Source: Devosia nitrariae | Lineage (GTDB): Bacteria; Pseudomonadota; Alphaproteobacteria; Rhizobiales; Devosiaceae | NCBI RefSeq assembly: GCF_030160115.1 | Contig: NZ_BSNS01000009.1 | Location: 62,001-126,000, forward strand | Direction of reading: 5' to 3' | DNA: 64,000 bases | Part shown: positions 52,523 through 61,068 of the stretch, in pieces | How positions within the stretch are numbered: the first letter of the stretch is position 1 | How the letters are laid out: every line of letters starts with the position of its first letter | The notes under the pieces: generated by a model | Told to the model about the DNA's origin: nothing | The model's input: only the letters and a program-made list of their open reading frames with translations | Databases searched by the model: none | Translations under genes and position numbers: made by a program

Positions 52523-52914
52523 GTGAGCCGCTTTGCATTCTGACGGCGGGCAAAGTCCTCACCCTCGCCGTCAGCGCGTTCACCCTGTCCTGGACCCACA
52601 CGGTCGAGCGCACGCAGTGGTGGGAACAATGGCAGGTTCTCGAGGGCGGGTTGAAGGTGACGCAGGCAAAAGTGCAAGGCTCCGGGGCGGGTATCGAACC
52701 GCCCGAGAATGCGACGTCCACAGGGGATGGCTGGATCTACGAGCCAACCGTGCCCCCGGTCGAGCAGCTCGTTCTTGCCGCGTCCGGCGCGGGTCATTCC
52801 GTTTGGCGCCTGTGCGCGGACAACCAGTGCCTGACACTCGGCGCGCAAAGCTCAGACCCGATCAAGCTATGGACTGGCGAAAACGGCGCGTGCGCTGCTC
52901 GACAGCGGTCGTAA
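52519..52914 (+). CDS. DUF1850-family protein
   Basis: A 131-residue protein with an N-terminal hydrophobic segment (residues about 5-24, possibly a signal peptide or anchor) and a body with FTLSWTHTVERTQWWEQW and GDGWIYEPTVPP, which are typical of DUF1850. Members of this family are nearly always encoded next to TAXI-type TRAP permeases, and the gene overlaps the permease stop by 4 bases. Its job in the transporter is not known. The C-terminus is Cys/Arg-containing (ACAARQRS) and irregular. Confidence 0.85.
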   Translation: MSEPLCILTAGKVLTLAVSAFTLSWTHTVERTQWWEQWQVLEGGLKVTQAKVQGSGAGIEPPENATSTGDGWIYEPTVPPVEQLVLAASGAGHSVWRLCADNQCLTLGAQSSDPIKLWTGENGACAARQRS

Positions 52915-52920
52915 GTGTTC

Positions 52921-53571
52921 TCAGATCCTCTTGGACTGGACGAAAAGGTACTCCATCAACTCCCTCATGGCCGCTGAGGCTCTCTCGGGATCGCCGGAGA
53001 CGATGGCCTTGCAGGCCGCGACATGATGCTCGGCGCATTCGACCACGCCATCGGCGCCATGATAGTGGTACCAGAAGCGCCGCGAGTGGGCCTCGAGCGG
53101 AGACAGGGCCCGGGGCAGGAACGAGTTTGCCGCTGCGCTGCTGATGGCGGCATCGAGAACCTTGTCTTCCCAAAGAAACGCGCTGACGTCATTGCGCTGT
53201 GCAGCGTCGACCATGCGTTGAGCGCTTGCCGTTATGATCTCGCGATCGTGGGGCCCCGCATAACGGGCGGCCGAGCGCGCCAGCAGCGGCTCGAGGGTCA
53301 GCCGCGGTTCGATGGCGCGCGGATAGTCCTCGGGTCGAATCTCGGCGATCTTGATGCCGAGACGTGGGTGGATTTCCACCAGGCCCTCCAGATGCAGGCG
53401 CTGCAACGCTTCGCGCACTGGGGTGCGCCCGAAGCCGACGGCTTCGATGATGGTCTTCTCGGTCAGCATCGCGCCCGGGCGAAACTCCAAGAGGACGATC
53501 TTGGCTTCGATGGCCAGATACGCGTTTCGCAACTGAGGCAGGGAAGGTTGAGTGTTCAAGACCGTGCTCAT
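52921..53571 (-). CDS. GntR-family regulator, FadR subfamily (hydroxyproline locus)
   Basis: A 216-residue regulator with an N-terminal winged helix (MLTEKTIIEAVGFGRTPVRE) and a helical FCD ligand domain. GntR regulators of this group commonly sit beside hydroxyproline and amino-acid catabolic operons. ATG 53571 is preferred over an upstream start at 53598. It is divergent from the binding-protein gene at 54061 and convergent with DUF1850, so the spacer 53572-54060 should contain its operator and the promoter it controls. Confidence 0.88.
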   Translation of the reverse strand: MSTVLNTQPSLPQLRNAYLAIEAKIVLLEFRPGAMLTEKTIIEAVGFGRTPVREALQRLHLEGLVEIHPRLGIKIAEIRPEDYPRAIEPRLTLEPLLARSAARYAGPHDREIITASAQRMVDAAQRNDVSAFLWEDKVLDAAISSAAANSFLPRALSPLEAHSRRFWYHYHGADGVVECAEHHVAACKAIVSGDPERASAAMRELMEYLFVQSKRI

Positions 53572-54060
53572 GAAATTGCGCCGACCCGGCAGCAACATAT
53601 CCGCGCCGGTGGCTTGCTTGAGAAGGCGTGCTCGTCATCCGCCGCGGACAGACAACCTGGTGCCTTGAACCTGTCTTGAAGGAGATCAGGCCGGGCGACG
53701 CAGCCGGTAGAATCCTGTCGGGTGACTGAACCAGTTCCTAGCATACTTAAAATATATCCAACGCGCGAGCACCCTGCCTCCAGCAGTATGACCCTTTCCG
53801 CAGCTAGATTCAATCTTGATATATCTCAAATGCATCACTAGTCTGATCAGGCTGGAGGGGCGAGAACGAACGTCCTCTAGGCAGATGTGACGGCCGGCGC
53901 GCCGATGAGTCATCGGGCGCGCGAAAAAAGGGATTGCCATTCGACGGCACCAAGCGGTCCTATGGGCTTGGTGAAGCGCTGGAGGTAGTCGACAAACCCG
54001 GCGTCGGGCTCGACCGAGCCGGGTTCCCATTCAAATGAGCAGGGAACGAGAGGGATCCAC
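53572..54060. other. Regulatory spacer between GntR and livK-type genes, no gene
   Basis: No coding sequence is supported. The middle is AT-rich against the surrounding DNA (ACTTAAAATATATCC at about 53745-53760, and a near-palindrome TTGATATATCTCAA at 53816-53829). Both are candidate operator or promoter elements for the liv-type operon. The segment 53930-54060 has no recognised element except the ribosome site before ATG 54061. Confidence 0.5.
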
Positions 54061-55170
54061 ATGCAAATCATAAAGAAAGCCGCAGCGGCCGGCGTCTTGG
54101 CGCTGGCATTCGGTTCGCCGGCTTTGGCTCAGGACGCCATAGCCATCGGCGTGCAGGTGCCGACGACCGGGTCCGAGGCAACCTACGGTCAGGACATGGC
54201 CAATGCCATTGCTATCGCGCAGGGCGAGATCAACGCCAACGGTGGCGTCCTTGGTCAGCAATTATCGATGGTGGTTGGCGACTCGGCCTGCGATCCGCAG
54301 CAGTCGGTCAATGCAGCAAGCAAGCTGGTTTCGCTCAATGTCGTCGGCGTCGTCGGCGGCTATTGCTCGGGGGCGACGCTTCCGACCCTCAAGATCTACG
54401 GCGATGCCAATGTGCCCTTCGTGATCGCGGCGGCCAATTCGACGCAGCTTATTCCGGCAAACCCGGGCAACGCCTTCATGATCAATTCGACGGGCGACCA
54501 GCAGGCGACCCGCGCGGTCGAGTTCCTGTCTTCCAAGGGCGCAACGACCCTTGCCATCGTCAACCAGGGCGACGCCTATTCTCAGGATCTTGCCAACCTC
54601 ACCCGCGACGCGTGGACCGAGGCCGGTCACACCGTGGCCGCGTTTGAAACCGCCAACAAGGGCGAGCAGGACTTCTCGGCCATTGTCACCGCCATTCGCG
54701 GCGCCAACCCGGATGCTGTATTCTGGACCGCCTATTTCGCCGATGGCGGCCTCCTGATCCGTCAGCTTCGCCAGGGCGGTTATCAGGGCATCATCGCCGT
54801 CGGCGACGGCTCGAACTCGCCCAATCTTTTCGATATTGCCGGGCGCGCCGCCGAAGGCGTCTTCGCCTTCTCCAACCCGACCGCCGATTTCCTTCCCGCG
54901 GCCCAGGACTTCGCCGAGACCTATACCCAGCAGTACAACGCTGCGCCCGGTCCCTATGCGCCGCTGGCCTATGACGGCATGCGCCTTCTGGCCTGGGCGA
55001 TAGAAAAGGCCGGCTCGACCGATGCCGATGCGATCATCGAGGCACTTGCGACTGCCGACGGCGAGGAGTGGCTCGCTGGACCGATCTCGTTCACCGAGCA
55101 GAACACGCTTGCACGGTCCAACTTCATCGTTCTCGAAGGCAAGGATGGCGCCTGGACGCGCGCCGACTGA
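54061..55170 (+). CDS. Branched-chain amino acid-type ABC solute-binding protein
   Basis: A 369-residue periplasmic binding protein of the LivK/HAAT family. The signal peptide is residues 1-23 (ALA-QDA). The mature part begins IAIGVQVPTTGSEATYGQDM, the ligand-loop region typical of the family, and contains VVGDSACDPQQSVNAA with the first Cys of the usual disulfide. Given the enzymes encoded downstream, the likely ligand is hydroxyproline or a betaine-like proline derivative rather than leucine. Two stem-loops follow before the livH-type gene. Confidence 0.92.
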   Translation: MQIIKKAAAAGVLALAFGSPALAQDAIAIGVQVPTTGSEATYGQDMANAIAIAQGEINANGGVLGQQLSMVVGDSACDPQQSVNAASKLVSLNVVGVVGGYCSGATLPTLKIYGDANVPFVIAAANSTQLIPANPGNAFMINSTGDQQATRAVEFLSSKGATTLAIVNQGDAYSQDLANLTRDAWTEAGHTVAAFETANKGEQDFSAIVTAIRGANPDAVFWTAYFADGGLLIRQLRQGGYQGIIAVGDGSNSPNLFDIAGRAAEGVFAFSNPTADFLPAAQDFAETYTQQYNAAPGPYAPLAYDGMRLLAWAIEKAGSTDADAIIEALATADGEEWLAGPISFTEQNTLARSNFIVLEGKDGAWTRAD

Positions 55171-55193
55171 CCGCCGTAGATTGACCAACGGTG

Positions 55194-55265
55194 CCGGTGG
55201 CCTCCAGAGGCCGCCGGTCCTGTCGGTCAACGGTCCAGGCACGTCCCGCCGCCTTGAGAGGCGGC
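55194..55265 (+). promoter_or_regulatory. Two stem-loops between livK- and livH-type genes
   Basis: First: CCGGTGGCCT, loop CCAG, AGGCCGCCGG (55194-55217), ten pairs with one G-U. It is enclosed by TTGACC (from 55181) and GGTCAA (to about 55230), which could extend the stem. Second: GCCGCCT, loop TGAG, AGGCGGC (55248-55265). Neither has a T-run. Confidence 0.6.
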
Positions 55266-55294
55266 CTGCGTGCCGCCTTGCCGGAAGGACGGAC

Positions 55295-56209
55295 ATGAAC
55301 CTTTCTGACATTGTTGCCCAGCAACTGGTGAACGGCCTGGTGCTCGGCTCCTTTTATGCCCTGGTCGCACTTGGCTACACGATGATCTTCGGGGTCATCA
55401 AACTTCTCAACTTCGCCCATGGCGACCTCTACATGGTCGGTGGTTTCGTCGGCTTTCTTGCGCTCTCGGCCATATCGGGTGTCGTGGGGGGCGACTGGCC
55501 GGGGGTGTTCATCGCCATGCTGTTCGCCATGATCGCGGTGGGGTGCCTCGGCGTCGTCATCGAGCGGGTGGCCTACCACCCGATGCTGGCGGCCCCGCGC
55601 CTTTCGATCCTGATCACCGCGCTGGCGGTCTCGCTGGTCCTCCAGAACGCCGTGCTCGGGCTGACCGGCGGGCAATATCAGGCGTTCCGCGCCGATCTCG
55701 GCTTCGGCGGGTTCGATATCGGCAGCCTGTTCATCCAGCACAATCAGATGGTGCTGGTGGGCACAGCCGCACTGCTGATGGTCGCTCTGCAGCTGTTCGT
55801 CACCCGGACCCAGTTTGGGCGGGCGATGCGGGCGGTTTCGATCGACAAGGACATGTGCCAGCTCATGGGCATCAACGTGCCAGTCGTGATCGCGGTCACC
55901 TTCTTCATCGGCTCGGCGCTGGCGGCAGCAGCGGGTACGATGGCGGGCGCCTATTATGGCTCGATCTGGTATTTCATGGGCTTCCTCATCGGCCTCAAAG
56001 CCTTTACCGCCGCCGTGATCGGGGGCATCGGCTCCATTCCCGGCGCCATGCTCGGCGGACTGGTGCTCGGTCTTCTCGAAGCCTTCGGCACGCAGATCCC
56101 CGGCATCGGCAGCGAATGGAAGGATGTCTTCTCTTTCGCCGTGCTGATCCTGGTTCTTGTCCTGAAGCCCACTGGGCTTCTCGGCAAACCCGAACAGGAG
56201 CGGATGTGA
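55295..56209 (+). CDS. livH: Branched-chain-type ABC permease LivH
   Basis: A 304-residue permease with about eight helices. It starts MNLSDIVAQQLVNGLVLGSF and carries LGYTMIFGVIKLLNFAHGD, the LivH signature, then ERVAYHPML. The EAA-like region lies in the cytoplasmic loop MRAVSIDKDMCQLMGINV. ATG 55295 follows GGAAGGACGG. The stop overlaps the ATG of livM. Confidence 0.93.
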   Translation: MNLSDIVAQQLVNGLVLGSFYALVALGYTMIFGVIKLLNFAHGDLYMVGGFVGFLALSAISGVVGGDWPGVFIAMLFAMIAVGCLGVVIERVAYHPMLAAPRLSILITALAVSLVLQNAVLGLTGGQYQAFRADLGFGGFDIGSLFIQHNQMVLVGTAALLMVALQLFVTRTQFGRAMRAVSIDKDMCQLMGINVPVVIAVTFFIGSALAAAAGTMAGAYYGSIWYFMGFLIGLKAFTAAVIGGIGSIPGAMLGGLVLGLLEAFGTQIPGIGSEWKDVFSFAVLILVLVLKPTGLLGKPEQERM

Positions 56210-57186
56210 TGAGCGAGAAGAACGTTGTCGCCTCCCGGCTCTATGGGCCGCTGTCGGGCGTGCTGGTCGATCCGCGGGCTAAGTGGACGGCGATCGTCGC
56301 CATCCTCGTGCTGATGGCCGTGGCGCCGATGATCTTTGGCCAGTACGCCACCGTGATCCTGACCAATGCGCTGCTCTATGTGGTGCTGGCGCTGGGGCTC
56401 AACGTGGTGGTCGGCTATGCCGGGCTTCTCGACCTCGGTTATGCGGCGTTCTTTGCCGTCGGAGCCTATACGGTCGGCATCCTGACCCTCGATTTCGGCC
56501 TCAATTTCTGGCTGGCGCTGCCTTTTGCGATGGTCGCGGCCGCGATCGCGGGCGTGATCATCGGTGGTCCGACGCTGCGTCTGCGTTCGGATTATCTTGC
56601 CATCGTCACACTGGGCTTTGGCGAGATCGTGCGCTTTTCGGCACGCAATCTGGAAATCACCGGCAAAGCCAGCGGGCTTTCCGGCATCGAACAGCCCTGG
56701 ATATTCGGCTGGCAGATCCGCTCGGCGACCGACTTCTACTACGTCTTCTGCGTGCTTGCGATCATCGCCGTGGTCGCTGCGGCCCGGCTCGCCAATTCAC
56801 GGCTCGGCCGCGCCTGGCTCTATGTGCGCCATGACGAGGACGCGGCCGAGGCCATGGGCATAGACCGGGTCAAGGTGAAGCTCGCCGCCTATATCATCGG
56901 CGCGATCTACGGCTCGATTGCCGGCGCGTTCTTCGCGGTCAATCTCGGGGCCATTTCTCCCGAGAGCTTCTCGTTCACCCAATCCGTGCTGATCCTGATG
57001 GCCGTCATTCTCGGCGGCATGGGCAAGATCCCCGGCGTGATCCTGGGCGCCTTCATCGTCATCCTCGGGCCCGAGCTGCTGCGCGATCTCGGCCCGCTGC
57101 GACTGCTGGTCTTCGCGGTGGGACTGTTGTTGATCATGCTGTTCCGCCCCAGCGGCATATGGCCCGGACGGAGTGCGGCCAAATGA
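56209..57186 (+). CDS. livM: Branched-chain-type ABC permease LivM
   Basis: A 325-residue permease with eight to ten helices, starting at ATG 56209 which overlaps the livH stop. The motifs ALGLNVVVGYAGLLDLGYAA and YLAIVTLGFGEI are the family hallmarks. The cytoplasmic coupling loop is HDEDAAEAMGIDRVKVK. It forms the channel with LivH for uptake by the locus's binding protein. Its stop overlaps the livG start. Confidence 0.93.
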   Translation: MSEKNVVASRLYGPLSGVLVDPRAKWTAIVAILVLMAVAPMIFGQYATVILTNALLYVVLALGLNVVVGYAGLLDLGYAAFFAVGAYTVGILTLDFGLNFWLALPFAMVAAAIAGVIIGGPTLRLRSDYLAIVTLGFGEIVRFSARNLEITGKASGLSGIEQPWIFGWQIRSATDFYYVFCVLAIIAVVAAARLANSRLGRAWLYVRHDEDAAEAMGIDRVKVKLAAYIIGAIYGSIAGAFFAVNLGAISPESFSFTQSVLILMAVILGGMGKIPGVILGAFIVILGPELLRDLGPLRLLVFAVGLLLIMLFRPSGIWPGRSAAK

Positions 57187-57974
57187 GCGACATGCTTCTT
57201 GAACTCTCTGGCATAGAGCTCGCCTTCGGCGCCTATACGGTGCTCGAAGATGCCAGCTTTTCCGTCCCCAAAGGCGCGATCGTCAGCCTGATCGGGCCGA
57301 ACGGGGCCGGCAAGACGTCGCTCTTCAATTGCATCACGGGTTTCTATCGGCCGCGAAAGGGCTCGATACGGTTCGATGGTCGCGAAATCAGGGGACTGAA
57401 ACCGCACCACGTGACAGCGGCGGGCATTGCTCGCACGTTCCAGAACCTGCGGCTCTTCCGGGAGATGACCGTCCTCGAGAACGTCATGTCGGGCATGCAT
57501 TGCCGCACACGCGCCGGTGCATTCGCGGCGATCCTGCGCACGCCCATGCAGCGTGCCGAGGAGGCCGAGATCCAGGAGTTCTCGCGCGAGTGTCTCGAGT
57601 TCGTTGGCGTCAGGGAGGGTTTCGATCGCGAGGCGACCACCCTTGCCTATGGCCATCAGCGGCGGGTCGAGATTGCCCGTGCGCTCGCCACCAAGCCGAA
57701 GCTCCTGCTGCTCGACGAGCCGGCTGCCGGCCTCAATGCCGGCGAAAAGCAGCAACTTATCGAGCTGATCGGGCGCATCCGCGACGAGCGGGGCGTTTCG
57801 GTGCTGCTGATCGAGCACGATACCGGGCTCGTAATGAAGGTTTCCGAGCGCATCAGCGTGCTCGACCACGGGGTGATGATCGCCGAGGGCAAGCCAAAGG
57901 AAATCCAGAGCAATCCCAAGGTGATTGAAGCCTATCTCGGCCAGGAAGACGCGGAGGCCGGCCTTGACCTCTGA
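57183..57974 (+). CDS. livG: Branched-chain-type ABC ATPase LivG
   Basis: A 263-residue ATPase. Walker A is GPNGAGKTS, the signature region is AYGHQRRVEIAR in place of the common LSGGQ, as often in LivG, and Walker B is LLLLDEPAAGLN. The LivG-type insertion GIARTFQNLRLF is present. ATG 57183 overlaps the livM stop. It forms a heterodimer with LivF. Confidence 0.92.
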   Translation: MSDMLLELSGIELAFGAYTVLEDASFSVPKGAIVSLIGPNGAGKTSLFNCITGFYRPRKGSIRFDGREIRGLKPHHVTAAGIARTFQNLRLFREMTVLENVMSGMHCRTRAGAFAAILRTPMQRAEEAEIQEFSRECLEFVGVREGFDREATTLAYGHQRRVEIARALATKPKLLLLDEPAAGLNAGEKQQLIELIGRIRDERGVSVLLIEHDTGLVMKVSERISVLDHGVMIAEGKPKEIQSNPKVIEAYLGQEDAEAGLDL

Positions 57975-57978
57975 GACG

Positions 57979-58698
57979 ATGAACAACGACGTCGTGCTGC
58001 GCCTGAAGGGCGTCGAAGCCGGTTATGGCCGCATCCAGGCACTCAACGGGGTCGATCTCGAGGTGCGGCGGGGGCAGATCGTTGCGCTACTTGGCGCCAA
58101 CGGGGCCGGCAAGACCACGACCCTCAAGACCATTTCGGGCCTCGTGCGTGCGACCTCCGGAACGGTGGAGTTCGAAGGAGAGGATATCACCGGCCGCAGG
58201 GCCAGCGACATCGCCCGCCTCGGTCTCGTCCACGTGCCGGAAGGAAGGCATATCCTCAAGGGTCTTTCGGTGCGCGAGAACCTCGAGCTCGGAGCCTTCA
58301 CCGTGCGCGATGCCAATCTGCGGCGGCAGCGTATGGGCGAGGTCTTCCGGCTTTTTCCCATTCTCGAACGGCGCCAGCACCAGGATGGCTCGCTGCTTTC
58401 CGGGGGCGAGCAGCAAATGCTGGCCATTGGACGCGCGCTGATGCACGGCCACAGGGTGCTGCTGCTCGACGAGCCCTCGATGGGCCTTGCGCCCAAGCTC
58501 GTGCTCGACACCATGCGGATCATCAAGCGCCTCAACCAGGAGGGGACCACCATCCTTCTGGTCGAGCAGAATGCCCGGCTCGCCCTCAAGCTTGCCCACT
58601 ACGGCTATGTTCTCGAAGGCGGACACGTGCGGATGCAAAACGATGCGGCAGTCCTGCGCGCCGATACCTCGATCGTCCAGGCCTATCTCGGAGACTGA
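57979..58698 (+). CDS. livF: Branched-chain-type ABC ATPase LivF
   Basis: A 239-residue ATPase with Walker A GANGAGKTT, signature LSGGEQQMLAIGRAL, Walker B LLLDEPSMGLAP and the LivF-type HVPEGRHIL. ATG 57979 is used; a TTG at 57964 overlapping the livG stop would add five residues and is a realistic alternative. It completes the five-gene importer, with a 128-base gap before the catabolic genes. Confidence 0.92.
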   Translation: MNNDVVLRLKGVEAGYGRIQALNGVDLEVRRGQIVALLGANGAGKTTTLKTISGLVRATSGTVEFEGEDITGRRASDIARLGLVHVPEGRHILKGLSVRENLELGAFTVRDANLRRQRMGEVFRLFPILERRQHQDGSLLSGGEQQMLAIGRALMHGHRVLLLDEPSMGLAPKLVLDTMRIIKRLNQEGTTILLVEQNARLALKLAHYGYVLEGGHVRMQNDAAVLRADTSIVQAYLGD

Positions 58699-58826
58699 CC
58701 GACCAGCCGGGCGATGCTTCAATCAAACCGGGGCAAGGCGGGGCAAAGGTCGCTCCGCCACCCATTCCTGACAATCGCCGGCGGCTAAACGCCAGCACCA
58801 ACGACCAACGCTGAGGACGAAAACAG

Positions 58827-59735
58827 ATGACTGTGACCTGGAAGGGCGTGATCCCGGCCCTGATGACCGAAATGCACAAGGATGGCCGGCTTGATCTCGA
58901 AGCCACTGCCCGGCACGCCGAGAGCTGCATAGCAGCAGGGTGCGAAGGCCTGGTGATGCTCGGGACGCTGGGCGAAAATTCCTCGCTCAGCCTCGACGAG
59001 AAGGAACAGGTGGTGAGGACTGCCGTCGAAGCAGCCAATGGCCGGGTGCCGGTTCTGGCGGGCATTGCCGAATATACCACCGATCTTGCCATCGCCACCT
59101 CGAAGCGTATGGGCGCGGCTGGTGCGGCCGGCCTGATGGTGCTGCCGGCGATGGTCTACCAGCAGGACTCCCGCGAAGCGATCACGCATTTCCGCGCCGT
59201 CGCCCGCGCCGTCGACCTGCCGGTCATGATCTACAACAACCACGTGGCCTACAAAGTCGATCTCAGCCCCGAGGATTTTGCCGAGCTCGCCGACGAGAAG
59301 ACCATCGTCGCCGTCAAGGAATCGAGCCATGACAGCCGCCGCATGACGGACATGGTCAATGTCCTCGGCGATCGTTACAAGCTCTTCTGCGGCGTCGATG
59401 ACCTGGCGCTTGAGAACATCCTTTTCGGCGCTGTCGGCTGGGTCTCCGGCCTCGTCAATTCCTTCCCGCGCGAAGGCGTTGCGCTCTTCCGCGCGGCAAG
59501 CGAAGGCCGGCTCGAGGAAGCACTTGCCCTCTATCGCTGGTTCATGCCGTTGCTTCACCTCGACACCGAAGTGAAGCTTGTCCAGTACATCAAGCTCGTC
59601 AACCAGATGACCGGTGAGGGTGCCGAATGGGTGCGCGCGCCGCGCCTGACCCTGATCGGCGAGGAACGCGCCCGGGTCGAAGCCCTCGTCAATAAGGCGC
59701 TGGAAACCCGCCCCACGCTCAAGGCTGCGGCCTGA
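58827..59735 (+). CDS. lhpC: DapA-family lyase, predicted pyrroline-4-hydroxy-2-carboxylate deaminase
   Basis: A 302-residue class I aldolase-type barrel of the dihydrodipicolinate synthase family. The Schiff-base Lys is K164 in VAVKESSHD and the catalytic Tyr is Y136 in MIYNN; the substrate loop reads LGTLGENSS instead of GTTGE. In hydroxyproline operons, the family member deaminates delta1-pyrroline-4-hydroxy-2-carboxylate to alpha-ketoglutarate semialdehyde. Neighbours (epimerase and FAD oxidase) strongly favour this over lysine biosynthesis. A small hairpin (59746-59761) lies between it and the next gene. Confidence 0.87.
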   Translation: MTVTWKGVIPALMTEMHKDGRLDLEATARHAESCIAAGCEGLVMLGTLGENSSLSLDEKEQVVRTAVEAANGRVPVLAGIAEYTTDLAIATSKRMGAAGAAGLMVLPAMVYQQDSREAITHFRAVARAVDLPVMIYNNHVAYKVDLSPEDFAELADEKTIVAVKESSHDSRRMTDMVNVLGDRYKLFCGVDDLALENILFGAVGWVSGLVNSFPREGVALFRAASEGRLEEALALYRWFMPLLHLDTEVKLVQYIKLVNQMTGEGAEWVRAPRLTLIGEERARVEALVNKALETRPTLKAAA

Positions 59736-59745
59736 ACGTCGCGAC

Positions 59746-59761
59746 GCGGGCATTTGCCCGC
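59746..59761 (+). promoter_or_regulatory. Small intercistronic hairpin
   Basis: GCGGGC, loop ATTT, GCCCGC between the deaminase and FAD-oxidase genes. Six pairs, no T-run; a processing or stability element is possible. Confidence 0.35.
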
Positions 59762-59785
59762 TGACCCCCACCACGGACTGCGTGA

Positions 59786-61060
59786 ATGACCTGCGTCCAC
59801 CTCGAAACCGACCTGCCAGCCGGCCCCAACGACGTGATCGTCGTCGGGGCCGGCATTGTCGGCCTCGCCACAGCCCAGAAGCTGATCGAGGCGGGGCGAC
59901 AGGTCACGCTGATCGACCGCAAGGGCATCGCCGAGGAGACGAGCCGCGGCAACGCAGCCGCCTTCGCCTTCTCGGACATCCTGCCGCTCGCAAGCAAGGG
60001 CATGCTGGCCAAGGTGCCGGGATGGCTGATGGACCCGCTTGGCCCCTTGAGCATTCCGCCGGCCTATTTCCCGCGCATCCTGCCCTGGCTCATCCGCTTC
60101 TGGCGGGCTGGTTGGCCGGACCGGACCGCCAGCAGCATCGCGGCGCAGACGGCGCTGATGCAGCTGGCCAGAGCCGAAATGGCGATGATGGTCGAGGCGG
60201 CGGGACTGACTGCCATGGTCCGGCACGACGGTTCGCTCGAACTCTATGAAAGCGATGCCGAACTTGCCGCCGCCGAGCCAGGCTGGCGCGCGCGGGCCGA
60301 GGCGGGCATTGGCTTCGAGCATCTGCGCGGCGAGAGGCTGGCCGAACTGCAGCCTGGGCTTTCGCCGCAAATCGTTGCCGGAACGTTCGTCCCGCAATGG
60401 CAGTCGGTCGAAGAGCCTTACCAGTTCGCTCTCGCCCTTGCGCAGCATGTCAAAGCGCGTGGCGCCCGGCTCTTGCGCGCCGAAGCCGCGGCGGTCCGGC
60501 CGCGAGAAAGCGGCGTGCAGGTCGTGCTCGCGGACGGGCGGTCGCTCGACGCGGTGGCCGCCGTAATCGCGGGCGGCGCCTGGTCGCACCGGCTGACCGA
60601 GCCTCTGGGCGACCGCATTCCGCTCGAAACCGAGCGCGGCTACAACACCACGCTTCCGCCAGGCGCCTTCGACGTTAAGCGGCAACTCATCTTCGGCGGG
60701 CATGGCTTCGTCATCACGCCGCTTGCGACCGGCTTGCGGGTGGGGGGCGCGGTCGAGCTTGGCGGACTCGACCTCGATGCAAACTTCGCCCGCGCCGATG
60801 CGATGCTCAAGAAAGCCGCGCGCTTTCTGCCCGGCCTCAGGATCGAGGGCGGAACGCAATGGATGGGGTTCCGCCCTTCGCTCCCCGACAGCCTGCCGGC
60901 CATCGGCGCCTCGCGCGCCTCGGACCGGATCGTCTACGCTTTCGGGCACGGCCATCTCGGGTTGACGCAGTCGGCCGCGACCGGGCGGCTGGTGGCCGAC
61001 CTTGTTTGCGCCCGCACCCCCGCCATCGACATTGCCCCGTTCAATCCGCAAAGGTTCTAG
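59786..61060 (+). CDS. lhpB: FAD-dependent D-amino-acid oxidoreductase, predicted D-hydroxyproline oxidase
   Basis: A 424-residue DadA/DAO-type flavoprotein. The FAD motif is VVGAGIVGLATAQ (about 19-31), followed by TSRGNAAAFAFSDI. The C-terminal substrate and FAD loop has GTQWMGFRPSLPDSLPAIG and FGHGHLGLTQS, typical of D-amino acid dehydrogenases. In this operon the expected substrate is cis-4-hydroxy-D-proline, the product of the epimerase encoded next, giving delta1-pyrroline-4-hydroxy-2-carboxylate and feeding electrons to the respiratory chain. It is a single-subunit type, unlike multi-subunit LhpBEF oxidases of some bacteria. The epimerase follows after 8 bases. Confidence 0.88.
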   Translation: MTCVHLETDLPAGPNDVIVVGAGIVGLATAQKLIEAGRQVTLIDRKGIAEETSRGNAAAFAFSDILPLASKGMLAKVPGWLMDPLGPLSIPPAYFPRILPWLIRFWRAGWPDRTASSIAAQTALMQLARAEMAMMVEAAGLTAMVRHDGSLELYESDAELAAAEPGWRARAEAGIGFEHLRGERLAELQPGLSPQIVAGTFVPQWQSVEEPYQFALALAQHVKARGARLLRAEAAAVRPRESGVQVVLADGRSLDAVAAVIAGGAWSHRLTEPLGDRIPLETERGYNTTLPPGAFDVKRQLIFGGHGFVITPLATGLRVGGAVELGGLDLDANFARADAMLKKAARFLPGLRIEGGTQWMGFRPSLPDSLPAIGASRASDRIVYAFGHGHLGLTQSAATGRLVADLVCARTPAIDIAPFNPQRF

Positions 61061-61068
61061 AAGACAAG

